A DNA stretch of 64,000 nt from Candidatus Fermentibacteraceae bacterium (GTDB lineage: Bacteria > Fermentibacterota > Fermentibacteria > Fermentibacterales > JCC-6): the NCBI GenBank assembly GCA_016744855.1, contig JADGDO010000009.1, positions 65,871 to 129,870 on the forward strand. Direction: 5' to 3'. The first letter of the stretch is position 1, and each line of letters begins with the position of its first letter. Shown in pieces: positions 36,136 through 45,162 of the stretch. Position numbers and translations under genes: made by a program. The notes below the pieces were generated by a model. It worked only from the letters and a program-made list of their open reading frames with translations. It had not been told where the DNA came from and made no database searches.

Positions 36136-36871
36136 GCAGAGAGGTCTCCGGATCTCTTTACTCACAAAGTCTTATGGAGATAAACGAGCAGTTGACAATT
36201 TGTCAATAACAGTCAATCCGGGCGATATTTATGCTCTTCTCGGCCCAAATGGAGCTGGTAAGACGACAACACTGAAAATGATCAGTGGTCTCATAATTCC
36301 AGACTCCGGCACTGTTTTACTCGATGGTGAAGATGTCTCCACCTCCAGACAAAGGATTGCCTATGTCCCTGATGAACCCTCTGTTTTTCCCAATTTGTCT
36401 GGGCGAGAATTCATCAATTATACAGGAAGGCTACGTGGAATTGAGCCCGATGTAATCAATCAGCGCATGAAGCTCTGTTCTAAAGTCTTTGAAATGGACG
36501 GTTGGCTGGATCACAGATCAGGCTCCTATTCTCACGGGATGATTCAGAGAGTAGTCCTATCCAGTGCATTCGTAGCGCGACCGGATCTGTATGTTATTGA
36601 TGAACCGCTGGTCGGTCTTGATCCACCAGCTGCAGAAACCTTCTGGAGGATGGTAGAAGCTGCGGCAGCTGAAGGGGCTGTGGTTCTGATCTCGACACAT
36701 ACCCTCGCTATTGCTTCAATTCACTGCAAACGCTTTGGGATTATTCACAACGGGAAGCTTATTCGATCACTTAGCAGTGGAGAATTATCCGGGGATGATT
36801 TGCAGAACCATTTTTTTGAGGTAACAGGTACATTCCCGGCAGAAGTACACAACTTCTTTCAAAATACCTGA
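36128..36871 (+). CDS. ABC transporter ATP-binding protein (ABC-2 type)
   Basis: A 247-aa ATPase subunit of an exporter-like ABC system. Walker A is GPNGAGKTTT, the signature is YSHGMIQR (the relaxed form typical of ABC-2/CcmA-like ATPases), and Walker B is LYVIDEPLVGLDP. No permease gene is adjacent, so its membrane partner must lie elsewhere and the substrate is unknown. The ATG at 36128 overlaps ftsY by 8 nt; the GGAGG is only 2 nt before it, so coupling to ftsY probably helps initiation. Confidence 0.88.
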   Translation: MTEQRGLRISLLTKSYGDKRAVDNLSITVNPGDIYALLGPNGAGKTTTLKMISGLIIPDSGTVLLDGEDVSTSRQRIAYVPDEPSVFPNLSGREFINYTGRLRGIEPDVINQRMKLCSKVFEMDGWLDHRSGSYSHGMIQRVVLSSAFVARPDLYVIDEPLVGLDPPAAETFWRMVEAAAAEGAVVLISTHTLAIASIHCKRFGIIHNGKLIRSLSSGELSGDDLQNHFFEVTGTFPAEVHNFFQNT

Positions 36872-36883
36872 TAAACTCTCCCT

Positions 36884-36911
36884 TTGCATCCGGACGCATA
36901 CTGCTTATAAA
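36884..36911 (+). promoter_or_regulatory. Candidate promoter for the GGDEF-STAND-TPR gene
   Basis: TTGCAT (36884-36889), 16-bp spacer, TATAAA (36906-36911). The -10 is good and the -35 weak. A start of transcription near 36918 would exclude the ATG at 36915 and favour the TTG at 36942, which also has the ribosome site. Confidence 0.4.
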
Positions 36912-36941
36912 TCAATGGGTGAACGGGAAAAGGAGGGTGGT

Positions 36942-39900
36942 TTGTCAGATGCTCACGGTAGCAAGGGTGCTAGGTATACATCGCATGATACTCTTACTGG
37001 ACTCGGTGATAAAGAATCATTTTCCCGTAAGCTGACGCACATAATATCAGATAAATCAGTAGATACTTCCGTTTTTACGTTGATTATTATCGATATAGAT
37101 CATTTCAAAAGTGTTAATGATGGCTTTGGACACAGCCGCGGGGACCGGATTTTGTCAGAATTCGGTTCAAGAGTTCTAGATGTTTCCCGTGAAGAAGACA
37201 TGATGTTTCGGTATGGTGGAGATGAGTTCACCGGCATTCTTCCTGGGGCCGACAGCGACGAAGCTGTACGTTTTTCCAGACGTCTTCTGGAAAAAGTTAC
37301 CGGTACTGAGTTCAAGGGAAATCCACCTCTTTTTATCACACTGAGTGTTGGAATTGCTCAATATCCAATTGATGGACTTTCCGCAAGAGAGCTTTTCGAT
37401 ACAGCAGACAGGCGATTGTACACTGCAAAAAGAACTGGGCGCAACAAAATTGTTGCTGTTGATGACTGCAATCAACCGGACAATTTCAACAGCAACGAAG
37501 TTCGCCTTCTGGGAAGAGAAAAAGAACTATCCTCATTTATGTTGTTTTCAGAGGATGCTGGAGATAAAGGGCGAGGATTTTTCCTTGTTTTTGGTCCTGA
37601 TGGTGCCGGAAAAGGCTTTTTCCTCGATTCGGTTGCTGCGCTTCTTTCTCTAAGCGATTACAAACTTCTTGAAGTTTCCGGAACAAGAGCCGATATGCAT
37701 ACTCCCCATTCTGCCCTCGCAGCAGCACTTTCGTGTGACCCCTCCTGTGATTCCGTTATAAATGCACTTTATTCTCATGCAGGGGTTTCCATGTGTCTCG
37801 GTATTTTCTTAAAAGACATGCATCTTATGGACAGAGAATCAATAGAGGATTTGCTGAAGTTTTATTCTATTTATCCCGGTTGGATGATTGTTGCTGCTTC
37901 CACAGAGAGAAACCTGTTGAGTAAAGGCAGTGATTTCGGTGGGGTTTCTGCTTCTATCCGACTAGGTTCTATCTCCCAGGAAGATTGTAGAGCATGGTTC
38001 AGATCAGTATTGCTGTGGGATCCCCCGGTGTACTTTCTTGAATGGTTTCACAGCGAGACAGATGGTCTTCCCGGACTATTCGCTCCAGGAATCAGGCATC
38101 TTGAAAGACGCGGGTACCTTATCAGTAAAAGTGGTAGTTATCGGATAGAAGGAGATTGCATGAATTTTCCTCTCGGTAACAGACTGGCCGTCGGCTCAAC
38201 AGCAGAGATTAACAACCTTCCAGCGGATCTGACCCCCTTTCTTGGACGCGAGGATGAGCTCGGTGTTATCAGAGAACTGATGAAAAGCGGAGCGAGACTC
38301 ATCACTCTCAAAGGTATGAGTGGAATGGGCTGCACAAGACTGGCTATCAGAGCCGCTTCATTGAATGACTCGATGTTCTCCACCGGCATTTGTCTCATAG
38401 ATTGTGAATCCTGCGATAATGATATTCCAGTCAGACTTGCCTCAGAGCTATCCCTTCCTTCAGGAAGAGATGCTGAGATAAGCATAAACAGTTTTCTTGC
38501 AGACGCTGAAATGCTTCTTGTTCTTCTGAATGTCAGCTCCGGAGACGAGACGGTTCCTTTTATCTCTCGACTGATTCAAACATGTGATGAATTGACAATT
38601 CTCGTGACTTCCAGAGTCCCTCTGAATATTAAGGGCGAAGTTCTTGTACCTGTTACAGGAGTTTCAACACAGAGACCATCCAGCGATGTGCCTTCAGATG
38701 CAGCCGGTATTTTTATACAGGCAGCTGAACGACTCGCTGGAATCAGGTTTACCGGAGATCTGAATCTGAACGTTGTCGAGGACATCTGTGGTCTCGTGAA
38801 CGGTGCTCCTTTGGCGATTGAGCTTGCTGCATCGTGGATAAGAGTCATGTCTGTCTCCTCTATCTGTAAGCGAATTCGTGCAAACCCATCCTTCCTCGGT
38901 GGAACTGATAAAGAAAAAACAACTGACGGGCTGGCTGATCTTTTCCATCAGTCGTGGGAACAGTTGTCGCCTGTAGAAAGAAACGCAGCATGCAGGCTTA
39001 CAGTTTTTGCAGGACATTTTACCGTAGAAGAAGCTGAGGAAATTTCTGATGTACCTCCGGAAATGATAATGTCTCTTGTCGACAGATCATTTCTACTGCG
39101 GGACGACCAGGGAATTCACATCCCGGCAATGACCAGCGATTTTATCATGCAGGAGCTGAATCCCTCATCCCGCGGTTTCGAAGTCGCAAGAGAAATGCAC
39201 TGTCGTTTTTTTGCATTCAAAGCAGAGAAGTATGGTGAAATGGCACTTACGGGCAGAGAAGCCGGTAAAGGACTTGATGGTATAAAAACTTCCTTCGGTG
39301 ATTTTTCCCTTGCATGGAAGCTTGCAATTGAGCATGGAAGATATCGGTTCCTCAGGCAAATGCTCAACCCATTGTCAATTTACTGCATGGACAGAGGAAG
39401 ATTCCGTACTGGTTTTCATATGATGGAAGAAGCCGTTTCTGATTCTGTTAACAAACTACCGGATGGCCTTCGAGCAGCAATTCTTTCAAATCAGAGTCTT
39501 CTTGCTTTTCGAATGGGCCGTGCACGTGTTGCAAGGCAATTGATAGAGGAAGCCCTTACTCTTACCGTTGATTTAACAGATAGTGATCGAGCAACAGCTC
39601 TTTTTACAAAGGGCAGGATGTTGGTGGACCAAGGAAAACTCTCAACCTCCGATAGCTTTTTGAAAGAAGCCCTCATCATCTTCTCGAAGGAGAATAAAGC
39701 TATTGAGGCACTTGAGGTCGAGCTTGAGATAATGAAATGTGACCTTCTCAGCGGTAATTACAATCATGTCCGACTTATCCTTCCTTCAATAGCTGAAAGA
39801 TGTCGCAAGTACTCATTCCGGACCGGAGAATGGAAAACCAGATTGTATATGGGCAATCTTGCAGCTGCAGATGGAGATTACAGACGTGCCAGAGAGGCTT

Positions 39901-40586
39901 TTCTCGGATACCTCTCCGCCGTTAAAACAGCAGGATATACAGGTCTCTGTGCCATGGCTCTCAACGAGGTGGCCGGTGTTGAGGCCAGCCAGGGGAGTTT
40001 CGGGGAAGCAGAACAGCACTATATTGCCGCAGCGGAGTATTTTAAGAGGATTGGAAGCGCACAGGGGCAGGCAGGTATCAAGCTCAACCTTGCTATTGTT
40101 AACCAGATGAGAGGGAAAGTCGCAGAGGTTAAAAAGAACTATGCTGAGGCACTTGAACTTGGTGAAATGGTTCATGATGAAAAAATCATAGCCAATTCGT
40201 TGTGTGGGTTGGCTTTCAACTGTATTGACACTGAAGACACCGGGAAGGCGGACTCATTTCTCAAGAGAGCGGCTTCTATTGCCAACCGATCCGGTAACAA
40301 ACCTGTACTCATACGAGCTCTCTACGGCTTGGCAGTTCTCGACAGCATGCACGGCAATCTTGTTCGCTCTGCTGTTACCGCTCTAACTCTTCTCCACAAT
40401 CCTGCAGCTGATTCTGAGGCTGAGGGGTTCTGCATGGAACTAATCGGCGGGTTAAAAAAAGATCTCGGTGCAGAAAAAATGAATGAGCTTAAACAGGGGA
40501 CAGAGAGCATAACAATTCATGAACTAATGGATTTACATTCGGTTGCAAACGAACAGGACGAAGATTTATCTTATAGAACTATCTGA
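36942..40586 (+). CDS. GGDEF diguanylate cyclase fused to STAND NTPase modules and TPRs
   Basis: A 1214-aa cytoplasmic protein with an unusual fusion. Residues about 15-170 are a GGDEF domain with intact RYGGDEF (90-96) and an inhibitory I-site RxxD (83-86), so it should make and sense cyclic-di-GMP. A first P-loop domain follows (GPDGAGKG, 218-225; Walker-B-like LGIFLKDMHLMD). A second module resembles the AfsR/NB-ARC ATPases (FLGREDEL ... TILVTSRVPLNIKGE), but its Walker A is GMSGMGCT with Cys464 in place of Lys, and its Walker B strand reads LLVLLN in place of LVLDN. The C-terminal 450 residues are TPR-like repeats. The TTG at 36942 follows AAAGGAGGG; an ATG at 36915 lacks a ribosome site. 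Confidence 0.85.
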   Translation: MSDAHGSKGARYTSHDTLTGLGDKESFSRKLTHIISDKSVDTSVFTLIIIDIDHFKSVNDGFGHSRGDRILSEFGSRVLDVSREEDMMFRYGGDEFTGILPGADSDEAVRFSRRLLEKVTGTEFKGNPPLFITLSVGIAQYPIDGLSARELFDTADRRLYTAKRTGRNKIVAVDDCNQPDNFNSNEVRLLGREKELSSFMLFSEDAGDKGRGFFLVFGPDGAGKGFFLDSVAALLSLSDYKLLEVSGTRADMHTPHSALAAALSCDPSCDSVINALYSHAGVSMCLGIFLKDMHLMDRESIEDLLKFYSIYPGWMIVAASTERNLLSKGSDFGGVSASIRLGSISQEDCRAWFRSVLLWDPPVYFLEWFHSETDGLPGLFAPGIRHLERRGYLISKSGSYRIEGDCMNFPLGNRLAVGSTAEINNLPADLTPFLGREDELGVIRELMKSGARLITLKGMSGMGCTRLAIRAASLNDSMFSTGICLIDCESCDNDIPVRLASELSLPSGRDAEISINSFLADAEMLLVLLNVSSGDETVPFISRLIQTCDELTILVTSRVPLNIKGEVLVPVTGVSTQRPSSDVPSDAAGIFIQAAERLAGIRFTGDLNLNVVEDICGLVNGAPLAIELAASWIRVMSVSSICKRIRANPSFLGGTDKEKTTDGLADLFHQSWEQLSPVERNAACRLTVFAGHFTVEEAEEISDVPPEMIMSLVDRSFLLRDDQGIHIPAMTSDFIMQELNPSSRGFEVAREMHCRFFAFKAEKYGEMALTGREAGKGLDGIKTSFGDFSLAWKLAIEHGRYRFLRQMLNPLSIYCMDRGRFRTGFHMMEEAVSDSVNKLPDGLRAAILSNQSLLAFRMGRARVARQLIEEALTLTVDLTDSDRATALFTKGRMLVDQGKLSTSDSFLKEALIIFSKENKAIEALEVELEIMKCDLLSGNYNHVRLILPSIAERCRKYSFRTGEWKTRLYMGNLAAADGDYRRAREAFLGYLSAVKTAGYTGLCAMALNEVAGVEASQGSFGEAEQHYIAAAEYFKRIGSAQGQAGIKLNLAIVNQMRGKVAEVKKNYAEALELGEMVHDEKIIANSLCGLAFNCIDTEDTGKADSFLKRAASIANRSGNKPVLIRALYGLAVLDSMHGNLVRSAVTALTLLHNPAADSEAEGFCMELIGGLKKDLGAEKMNELKQGTESITIHELMDLHSVANEQDEDLSYRTI

Positions 40587-40752
40587 TAGATGATTATTGA
40601 TCTGCTCCTTTTCTCCTCCCCCCCAAAAAACCAGTGAATTTAACTTACCAGATGCGCCTGCAGGGGTTGCAAAGAGGTAGTGATGAGGGTAGAATATTCA
40701 AAGTATTGTGTTGTTTTTTGGTTTGCAATAAATAAAGTATAAGGAGCTATAT

Positions 40753-42039
40753 ATGACTCTTTCCACCAAGCCTTTAAGCGGTATGCGCCAGAGGCTTCCA
40801 CATGAGTTCAGAGTAGAAAAATATGTTGTTGAAACACTCTCGCTCTCATCGTTGAACGCTGGGTTCGAGGAATACGATTGTCCTCTGATTGAGCCTCTTT
40901 CTCTTTTTGCTGCCAAATCAGGTGGTGAACTTGTCGGTCGACAGAGCTACAACTTTGTTGACAGAGGAAAAAGAGAAGTGATTCTCCGACCTGAAGTGAC
41001 ACCATCTCTTGCAAGGATGATTGCTGCACAGGGAGAACTGCAGCTACCGGTACGCTGGTTCTCTTCGCCCCTTTGCTACAGGTATGAGAGACCCCAGAGA
41101 GGTCGTGTAAGGGAATTTGTTCAATTCAACCTGGATATTCTGGGCTCCGAGAATCTTGCAGCAGAACTCGAAGTAATACTCGTGCTTCAGGATATTATGA
41201 AATCATTCAATGCCCCTTCTTCTATCTACAGAATTGGATGGTCCAGTAGAAGATTCATGGCTGAAGCTCTTTCAAGATGCGGGGTTGAACCGGAAAGTGC
41301 ACCCGGGGTCTTTTCTGCAATTGATAAACGTGATAAAATGAAAGAAGATGCCTGGTACACTTTTCTTCTCGGTGAATGTGGCGGTGATTCCGATGTTGCC
41401 GACCGGGTTTTATCTCTTGTCTCTGTCAAATCACCATCCAGTAAGTGGCTTATTGACTTGATGGCTGGAAGCGCTGCTTTTGAAGAAGTTGAGCGTTTCA
41501 ATGAATTACTTCTGAGCTCAGGTATAGAAAGCGCTGAGTTTTCTCCTGGAGTTGTCAGGGGCCTTGATTACTACACTGGTATTGTTTTCGAATTGGTGGA
41601 TACCGGCGGAGAGAACAATAGATCTCTTTGTGGTGGAGGCAGGTATGACAATCTGGTTGGTCTTTTCGGTAACAAGAAAATTTCCGGTGTGGGATTTGGC
41701 TTGGGTGTATTGACACTAACTCTCTTTTTAGAAACATACGGTCTAATTCCCGTCTCCGTTAAAGAGGCATCGGCAGCAGATGTCTATATCGCCGTTTCTT
41801 CTCCAGACTTTGTTTCTTCAGCAGCTCGGCTGGCTTTATCGCTTCGTAAAGAAGGCATTCGGGTTATGATGGATGTTTCCGGAAAGAAGATGAATAAGCA
41901 GTTCAGTGAAGCAACCAGATATGGAATAACATCAGTTGTTACAGCTGGAGCTGACGGAGCCATGTACAAGATGAAGAATATTGATGACGGATCAGTATTT
42001 ACCGGTACGTTGGACGAATTAATCGGGAGACTGAAGTAA
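40753..42039 (+). CDS. hisS: Histidyl-tRNA synthetase
   Basis: Class II synthetase that charges tRNA-His, 428 aa. Motif 2 region LRPEVTPSLARM, then RYERPQRGRVREFVQFN, and the His-specific loop VVRGLDYYTGIVFE with the catalytic Arg are present; a C-terminal anticodon-binding domain (VYIAVSSPD onward) is intact. The RGLDYYTG motif and C-domain argue for HisS, not the HisZ paralogue. AAGGAG lies 6 nt before the ATG. The 166-nt gap upstream shows no clear terminator or promoter by eye. Confidence 0.93.
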   Translation: MTLSTKPLSGMRQRLPHEFRVEKYVVETLSLSSLNAGFEEYDCPLIEPLSLFAAKSGGELVGRQSYNFVDRGKREVILRPEVTPSLARMIAAQGELQLPVRWFSSPLCYRYERPQRGRVREFVQFNLDILGSENLAAELEVILVLQDIMKSFNAPSSIYRIGWSSRRFMAEALSRCGVEPESAPGVFSAIDKRDKMKEDAWYTFLLGECGGDSDVADRVLSLVSVKSPSSKWLIDLMAGSAAFEEVERFNELLLSSGIESAEFSPGVVRGLDYYTGIVFELVDTGGENNRSLCGGGRYDNLVGLFGNKKISGVGFGLGVLTLTLFLETYGLIPVSVKEASAADVYIAVSSPDFVSSAARLALSLRKEGIRVMMDVSGKKMNKQFSEATRYGITSVVTAGADGAMYKMKNIDDGSVFTGTLDELIGRLK

Positions 42040-42044
42040 AAAGA

Positions 42045-44333
42045 ATGAAAAAATTAGCCTTCTTTGGGAAGCGAAGATTTTTCCGGGCAACACTTATAGT
42101 GCTTGCACTGTTTATCGTGTTTTTCCCTTCCAGTCTATCGGGTAACTCGCTAACCAGAATTTCTTCAAGCGTTCTGATGGTCGTTGCCGGTTTGTTTTTC
42201 TACCTCGGATTAAGTGAAATTCTTAGTGGGCTCAGCCTTTCAAGAAGACTGGTCCTCTGTTTCTTCTCTATAGTGCTTCTGTGGGGTTTGACCGGCTTTG
42301 TAGGTATTCTTGATTCACCTGATATTCTGCCTGAGAATTCTCAGAGAGCAGAACGAGTTCGCGAACTGGGCAGAAGAATAGACAATGTAGCCGAAGCCGG
42401 TAGCGGTCAGGTTAAGAGTTTTGTGGACTCTACTTTTACCGGTCAGACCGGACACTTTTTGGAGACTGTAGGCGAGGTTAGCGGCGCTGCTGCAGGCGTT
42501 CTCATAGACGCCGTTCTAACTTCGACAAGTGTAGATACATCAACCGGGATTGATACTCTGCCCGGTAATGGTGAAACAGGCAGTAAGCCGGTCGCTATGG
42601 TTCCTGTTTTCCATCTGGCTATTCTGGCTGTTTCGCTTGTTTTACTCGCTGCAGTCAGAGGATTTGTTTATGTGGATAGAACTCCATTTACTGTCTGGCT
42701 CTACAGGATAACAGTAGGAATTGCATTTGCTACATCTCTGCTTCATGTGATCGGACTAAATTTTATTCTAAGCTCCACAGATGAAGTATTTAGTGGTATA
42801 GAACTTGATCTTTCCAGTCTGCTTCTGCTTTTCTCAGCGGTGGGACTGGGCTTTTGTCAGAGATGGGTTCAGTACCTTACAAGAAGAACCAGATTGCTGT
42901 TGATTGTGGCTACATTTGTTTGTGTTTTAATGGGACGGGGTATTTACTACTACCTTGCTGGAAATGCTTTTCCGGGTACCGGTGGTCTCGGTGTTGCGGT
43001 TATTCTAATCGTGACTATCTATGTACTGTTTGCTTTTATAACAATGCTGCTTCAGTTACCAACTGCCAGAATACTTGAAAAGCGATACAAAGAGCTTGGA
43101 ACCCTCCAGGATTTAAGCCAGACTCTGCATTCAAGTTTTGAACCTGAGCAACTCGGAGCCGCAGCTGTCCGGCTGGGAGCAAGACTTACTGACTCGGATT
43201 ATTGCTGGTTTCATCTCAATGACGGTGCCGGTGATTACTCTTATGGAAAAGGTAAGGAACTTGGGAATGTTCTCGAAAACATCGGAGAGGAATGGTACAC
43301 CGGTGTAGGGCGCAGGATAGATGCTACCGGACGTGGTTTTATGATAAACAACTACCGCAGAAGCACTCTTCGCAAAAAGGAGAAAAACCCGGGCGCTTTC
43401 ACACGAATAGCATCTATGGTTGCAGCACCTGTTGAAGTCAGGGGAGAGCGGCTGGGAGTTATAATTTCAGCCAGTGCTAAGCAGTTTTATTTCGTTGAGT
43501 TCACAAGAGGACTCTTCGACAGCTTTTCCAGGCAAATCGCACAAGCGATTCAAAGTGCCCAGTTATTCGGGGAAAAACTTCAACGTCAGACTCTTGAAAG
43601 AGAATTGGAATTAGCAAGAAGCATCCAGAAAGAGCTCTTGCCTCAATGCCTCCCTCAGCCTGCAGGTTGGGAAATCGCTGCAATCAGCATTCCCTCCAGA
43701 GTTATGGGTGGCGATTATTACGATGTTCTTGAGCTCTCTGACGGAAGACTTGCTGTTGCAATTGCTGATGTTTCTGGGAAGGGTGCAGCGGCTGCAATGC
43801 TGATGGCTGCTCTTCAGGCAAGTCTGGGTACTCTCCTGAAGGATAACCTTGCAGTTGAAGTAACAACATCAAGATTGAACACGGCTCTTTGCGACAGAAT
43901 GCCTGATGCTACATTCATTACATTTTTCCTTGCATTTATTGATTTAGAAAGCGGAGATATAGAGTATTGTTCCGCTGGGCACGATCCTCCGATACTGTGT
44001 GTATCAGGAGAATCAACTTCTTCTGATACTCTCGACAAAGGTGGTCTTATTCTTGGCGTAATGCCCGATGCGCAGTATCAGATGGGTAGATCTCACATTG
44101 ATCCCGGAGGACGGTTGCTTCTGTACACCGATGGCATTACAGAAACAATGTCTCCTTCAGATGAACCATTTGGTGTGGAAAGATTGTGCAATGTTGTAGT
44201 GAAGCACTGTCTGGAAGCAGGTACGGGAATTATAGAAACTATTGGTTCTCTGGTTGAAGCTTTCAGAGAAGAAGGTGACCAGGAAGATGATGTTACTGCT
44301 CTTGTTGTTGCCAGAAGTGTAAGAGAGGATTAG
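42045..44333 (+). CDS. Membrane-bound GAF/SpoIIE-type (PP2C) serine phosphatase
   Basis: A 762-aa signalling protein. The N-terminal half has about eight hydrophobic segments in two groups separated by a polar Ser/Thr/Gly-rich loop (residues about 95-180). A GAF domain follows (about 355-510). A short coiled coil (RQTLERELELARSIQKELLP) leads into a SpoIIE/RsbU phosphatase domain with MGGDYYDV, ADVSGKGAAAAM, SAGHDPP and the C-terminal EGDQEDDVTALVV metal-binding Asp residues. Such enzymes dephosphorylate anti-sigma-factor antagonists. No antagonist or anti-sigma gene is adjacent. The ribosome site (AAAAAGA) is weak. Confidence 0.9.
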   Translation: MKKLAFFGKRRFFRATLIVLALFIVFFPSSLSGNSLTRISSSVLMVVAGLFFYLGLSEILSGLSLSRRLVLCFFSIVLLWGLTGFVGILDSPDILPENSQRAERVRELGRRIDNVAEAGSGQVKSFVDSTFTGQTGHFLETVGEVSGAAAGVLIDAVLTSTSVDTSTGIDTLPGNGETGSKPVAMVPVFHLAILAVSLVLLAAVRGFVYVDRTPFTVWLYRITVGIAFATSLLHVIGLNFILSSTDEVFSGIELDLSSLLLLFSAVGLGFCQRWVQYLTRRTRLLLIVATFVCVLMGRGIYYYLAGNAFPGTGGLGVAVILIVTIYVLFAFITMLLQLPTARILEKRYKELGTLQDLSQTLHSSFEPEQLGAAAVRLGARLTDSDYCWFHLNDGAGDYSYGKGKELGNVLENIGEEWYTGVGRRIDATGRGFMINNYRRSTLRKKEKNPGAFTRIASMVAAPVEVRGERLGVIISASAKQFYFVEFTRGLFDSFSRQIAQAIQSAQLFGEKLQRQTLERELELARSIQKELLPQCLPQPAGWEIAAISIPSRVMGGDYYDVLELSDGRLAVAIADVSGKGAAAAMLMAALQASLGTLLKDNLAVEVTTSRLNTALCDRMPDATFITFFLAFIDLESGDIEYCSAGHDPPILCVSGESTSSDTLDKGGLILGVMPDAQYQMGRSHIDPGGRLLLYTDGITETMSPSDEPFGVERLCNVVVKHCLEAGTGIIETIGSLVEAFREEGDQEDDVTALVVARSVRED

Positions 44334-44336
44334 GAA

Positions 44337-44687
44337 ATGCTGAACGACTTTCTGACTAGAAGAGAAGAGCAGAACGAGGCTGTCCTCAGGAATGCAGACA
44401 AGGTAATTAAGAGGATTTACAGCATTGATTCACTTGCCTACAACGAAGGAGCTCTTACAGTAAAAACAAAAGAGCTTCTTGGCTTAACAGCCTCCCTCGT
44501 GCTTCGCTGTGACGACTGCATCGCCTGGCACTTACATCAGTGTTACAAGGTCAATGTTACCACAGAAGAAATTTCGGAAGCACTTGGTATCGGAATGGTC
44601 GTAAGTGGAACAATCACGGTACCCCATGTCCGCAAAGCGATGACATTGTGGGAGTCATTTGAAAAGGATGAAACTTTTGAGAAATGA
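44337..44687 (+). CDS. AhpD/carboxymuconolactone-decarboxylase-like protein
   Basis: A 116-aa helical protein of the AhpD-like superfamily. The redox motif is CDDCIAWH (CxxC followed by His three residues later), with a conserved Glu in the preceding helix (KTKELLGLTASL), which in AhpD supports thiol-based peroxide or alkyl-radical chemistry. The substrate is unknown. It lies 3 nt after the phosphatase and overlaps the fRMsr-like gene by 20 nt, suggesting a joint role in redox defence (inference). Confidence 0.85.
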   Translation: MLNDFLTRREEQNEAVLRNADKVIKRIYSIDSLAYNEGALTVKTKELLGLTASLVLRCDDCIAWHLHQCYKVNVTTEEISEALGIGMVVSGTITVPHVRKAMTLWESFEKDETFEK

Positions 44688-45162
44688 GAAAATAAAAGCT
44701 GAGATCACAGCAATTCTGGATAACGATGATTCGGCTTCAGATCAACTTCAGCAGATTTGCGATGTTTTACGAAACAGCATCGATACATATGATTGGGTCG
44801 GTTTTTATCTTGTGGACAAGAATACTGAATCTGAACTTGTTCTTGGACCTTTTGCCGGGAATGAAACAGACCACACAAGAATTGGTTTCGGGGAGGGCAT
44901 ATGCGGTCAAGCAGCTGTTACCCTGTCCGTCTTTGTTGTCGATGATGTTAGTGCAGAGTCAAACTACCTTTCATGCAGCCCGGACGTGAAGAGCGAATTT
45001 GTTGCACCGGTTCTCTGGAACAATCAACTTGTTGGTGAACTTGATCTGGATTCAGGCAAAATTGCTGCTTTCGGTGACCCTGACACAGAGCTTCTCAAGT
45101 GGGTTGCCGACGTTACAGCTGAAGCTGTTGCGTTGCTGACAGGATTCAAACTTGCCGAATAA
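44668..45162 (+). CDS. GAF-domain free methionine-R-sulfoxide reductase-like protein
   Basis: A 164-aa single GAF domain resembling fRMsr (MsrC), which reduces free methionine-R-sulfoxide. Matching segments are DWVGFYLVD, LVLGPFAG, GEGICGQAA and the SCSPDVKSEFVAPV block before LVGELDLDS. Two of the three E. coli cysteines have counterparts (GICG and LSCS); the third (ACVRI in E. coli) reads DHTRI here, so the resolving chemistry may differ. An ATG at 44668 is used; TTG 44659 is an alternative. It follows an AhpD-like thiol protein. Confidence 0.75.
   Translation: MKLLRNEKIKAEITAILDNDDSASDQLQQICDVLRNSIDTYDWVGFYLVDKNTESELVLGPFAGNETDHTRIGFGEGICGQAAVTLSVFVVDDVSAESNYLSCSPDVKSEFVAPVLWNNQLVGELDLDSGKIAAFGDPDTELLKWVADVTAEAVALLTGFKLAE

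Noticed and set aside
36915-36942. ATG at 36915 as the start of the GGDEF giant
   Set aside because: It has no ribosome site and lies upstream of or at the predicted transcription start, while the TTG at 36942 follows AAAGGAGGG.
40587-40752. Terminator or promoter in the gap before hisS
   Set aside because: No stem with a T run is found, and hexamers near TTGTGT/TAAATA match consensus poorly.
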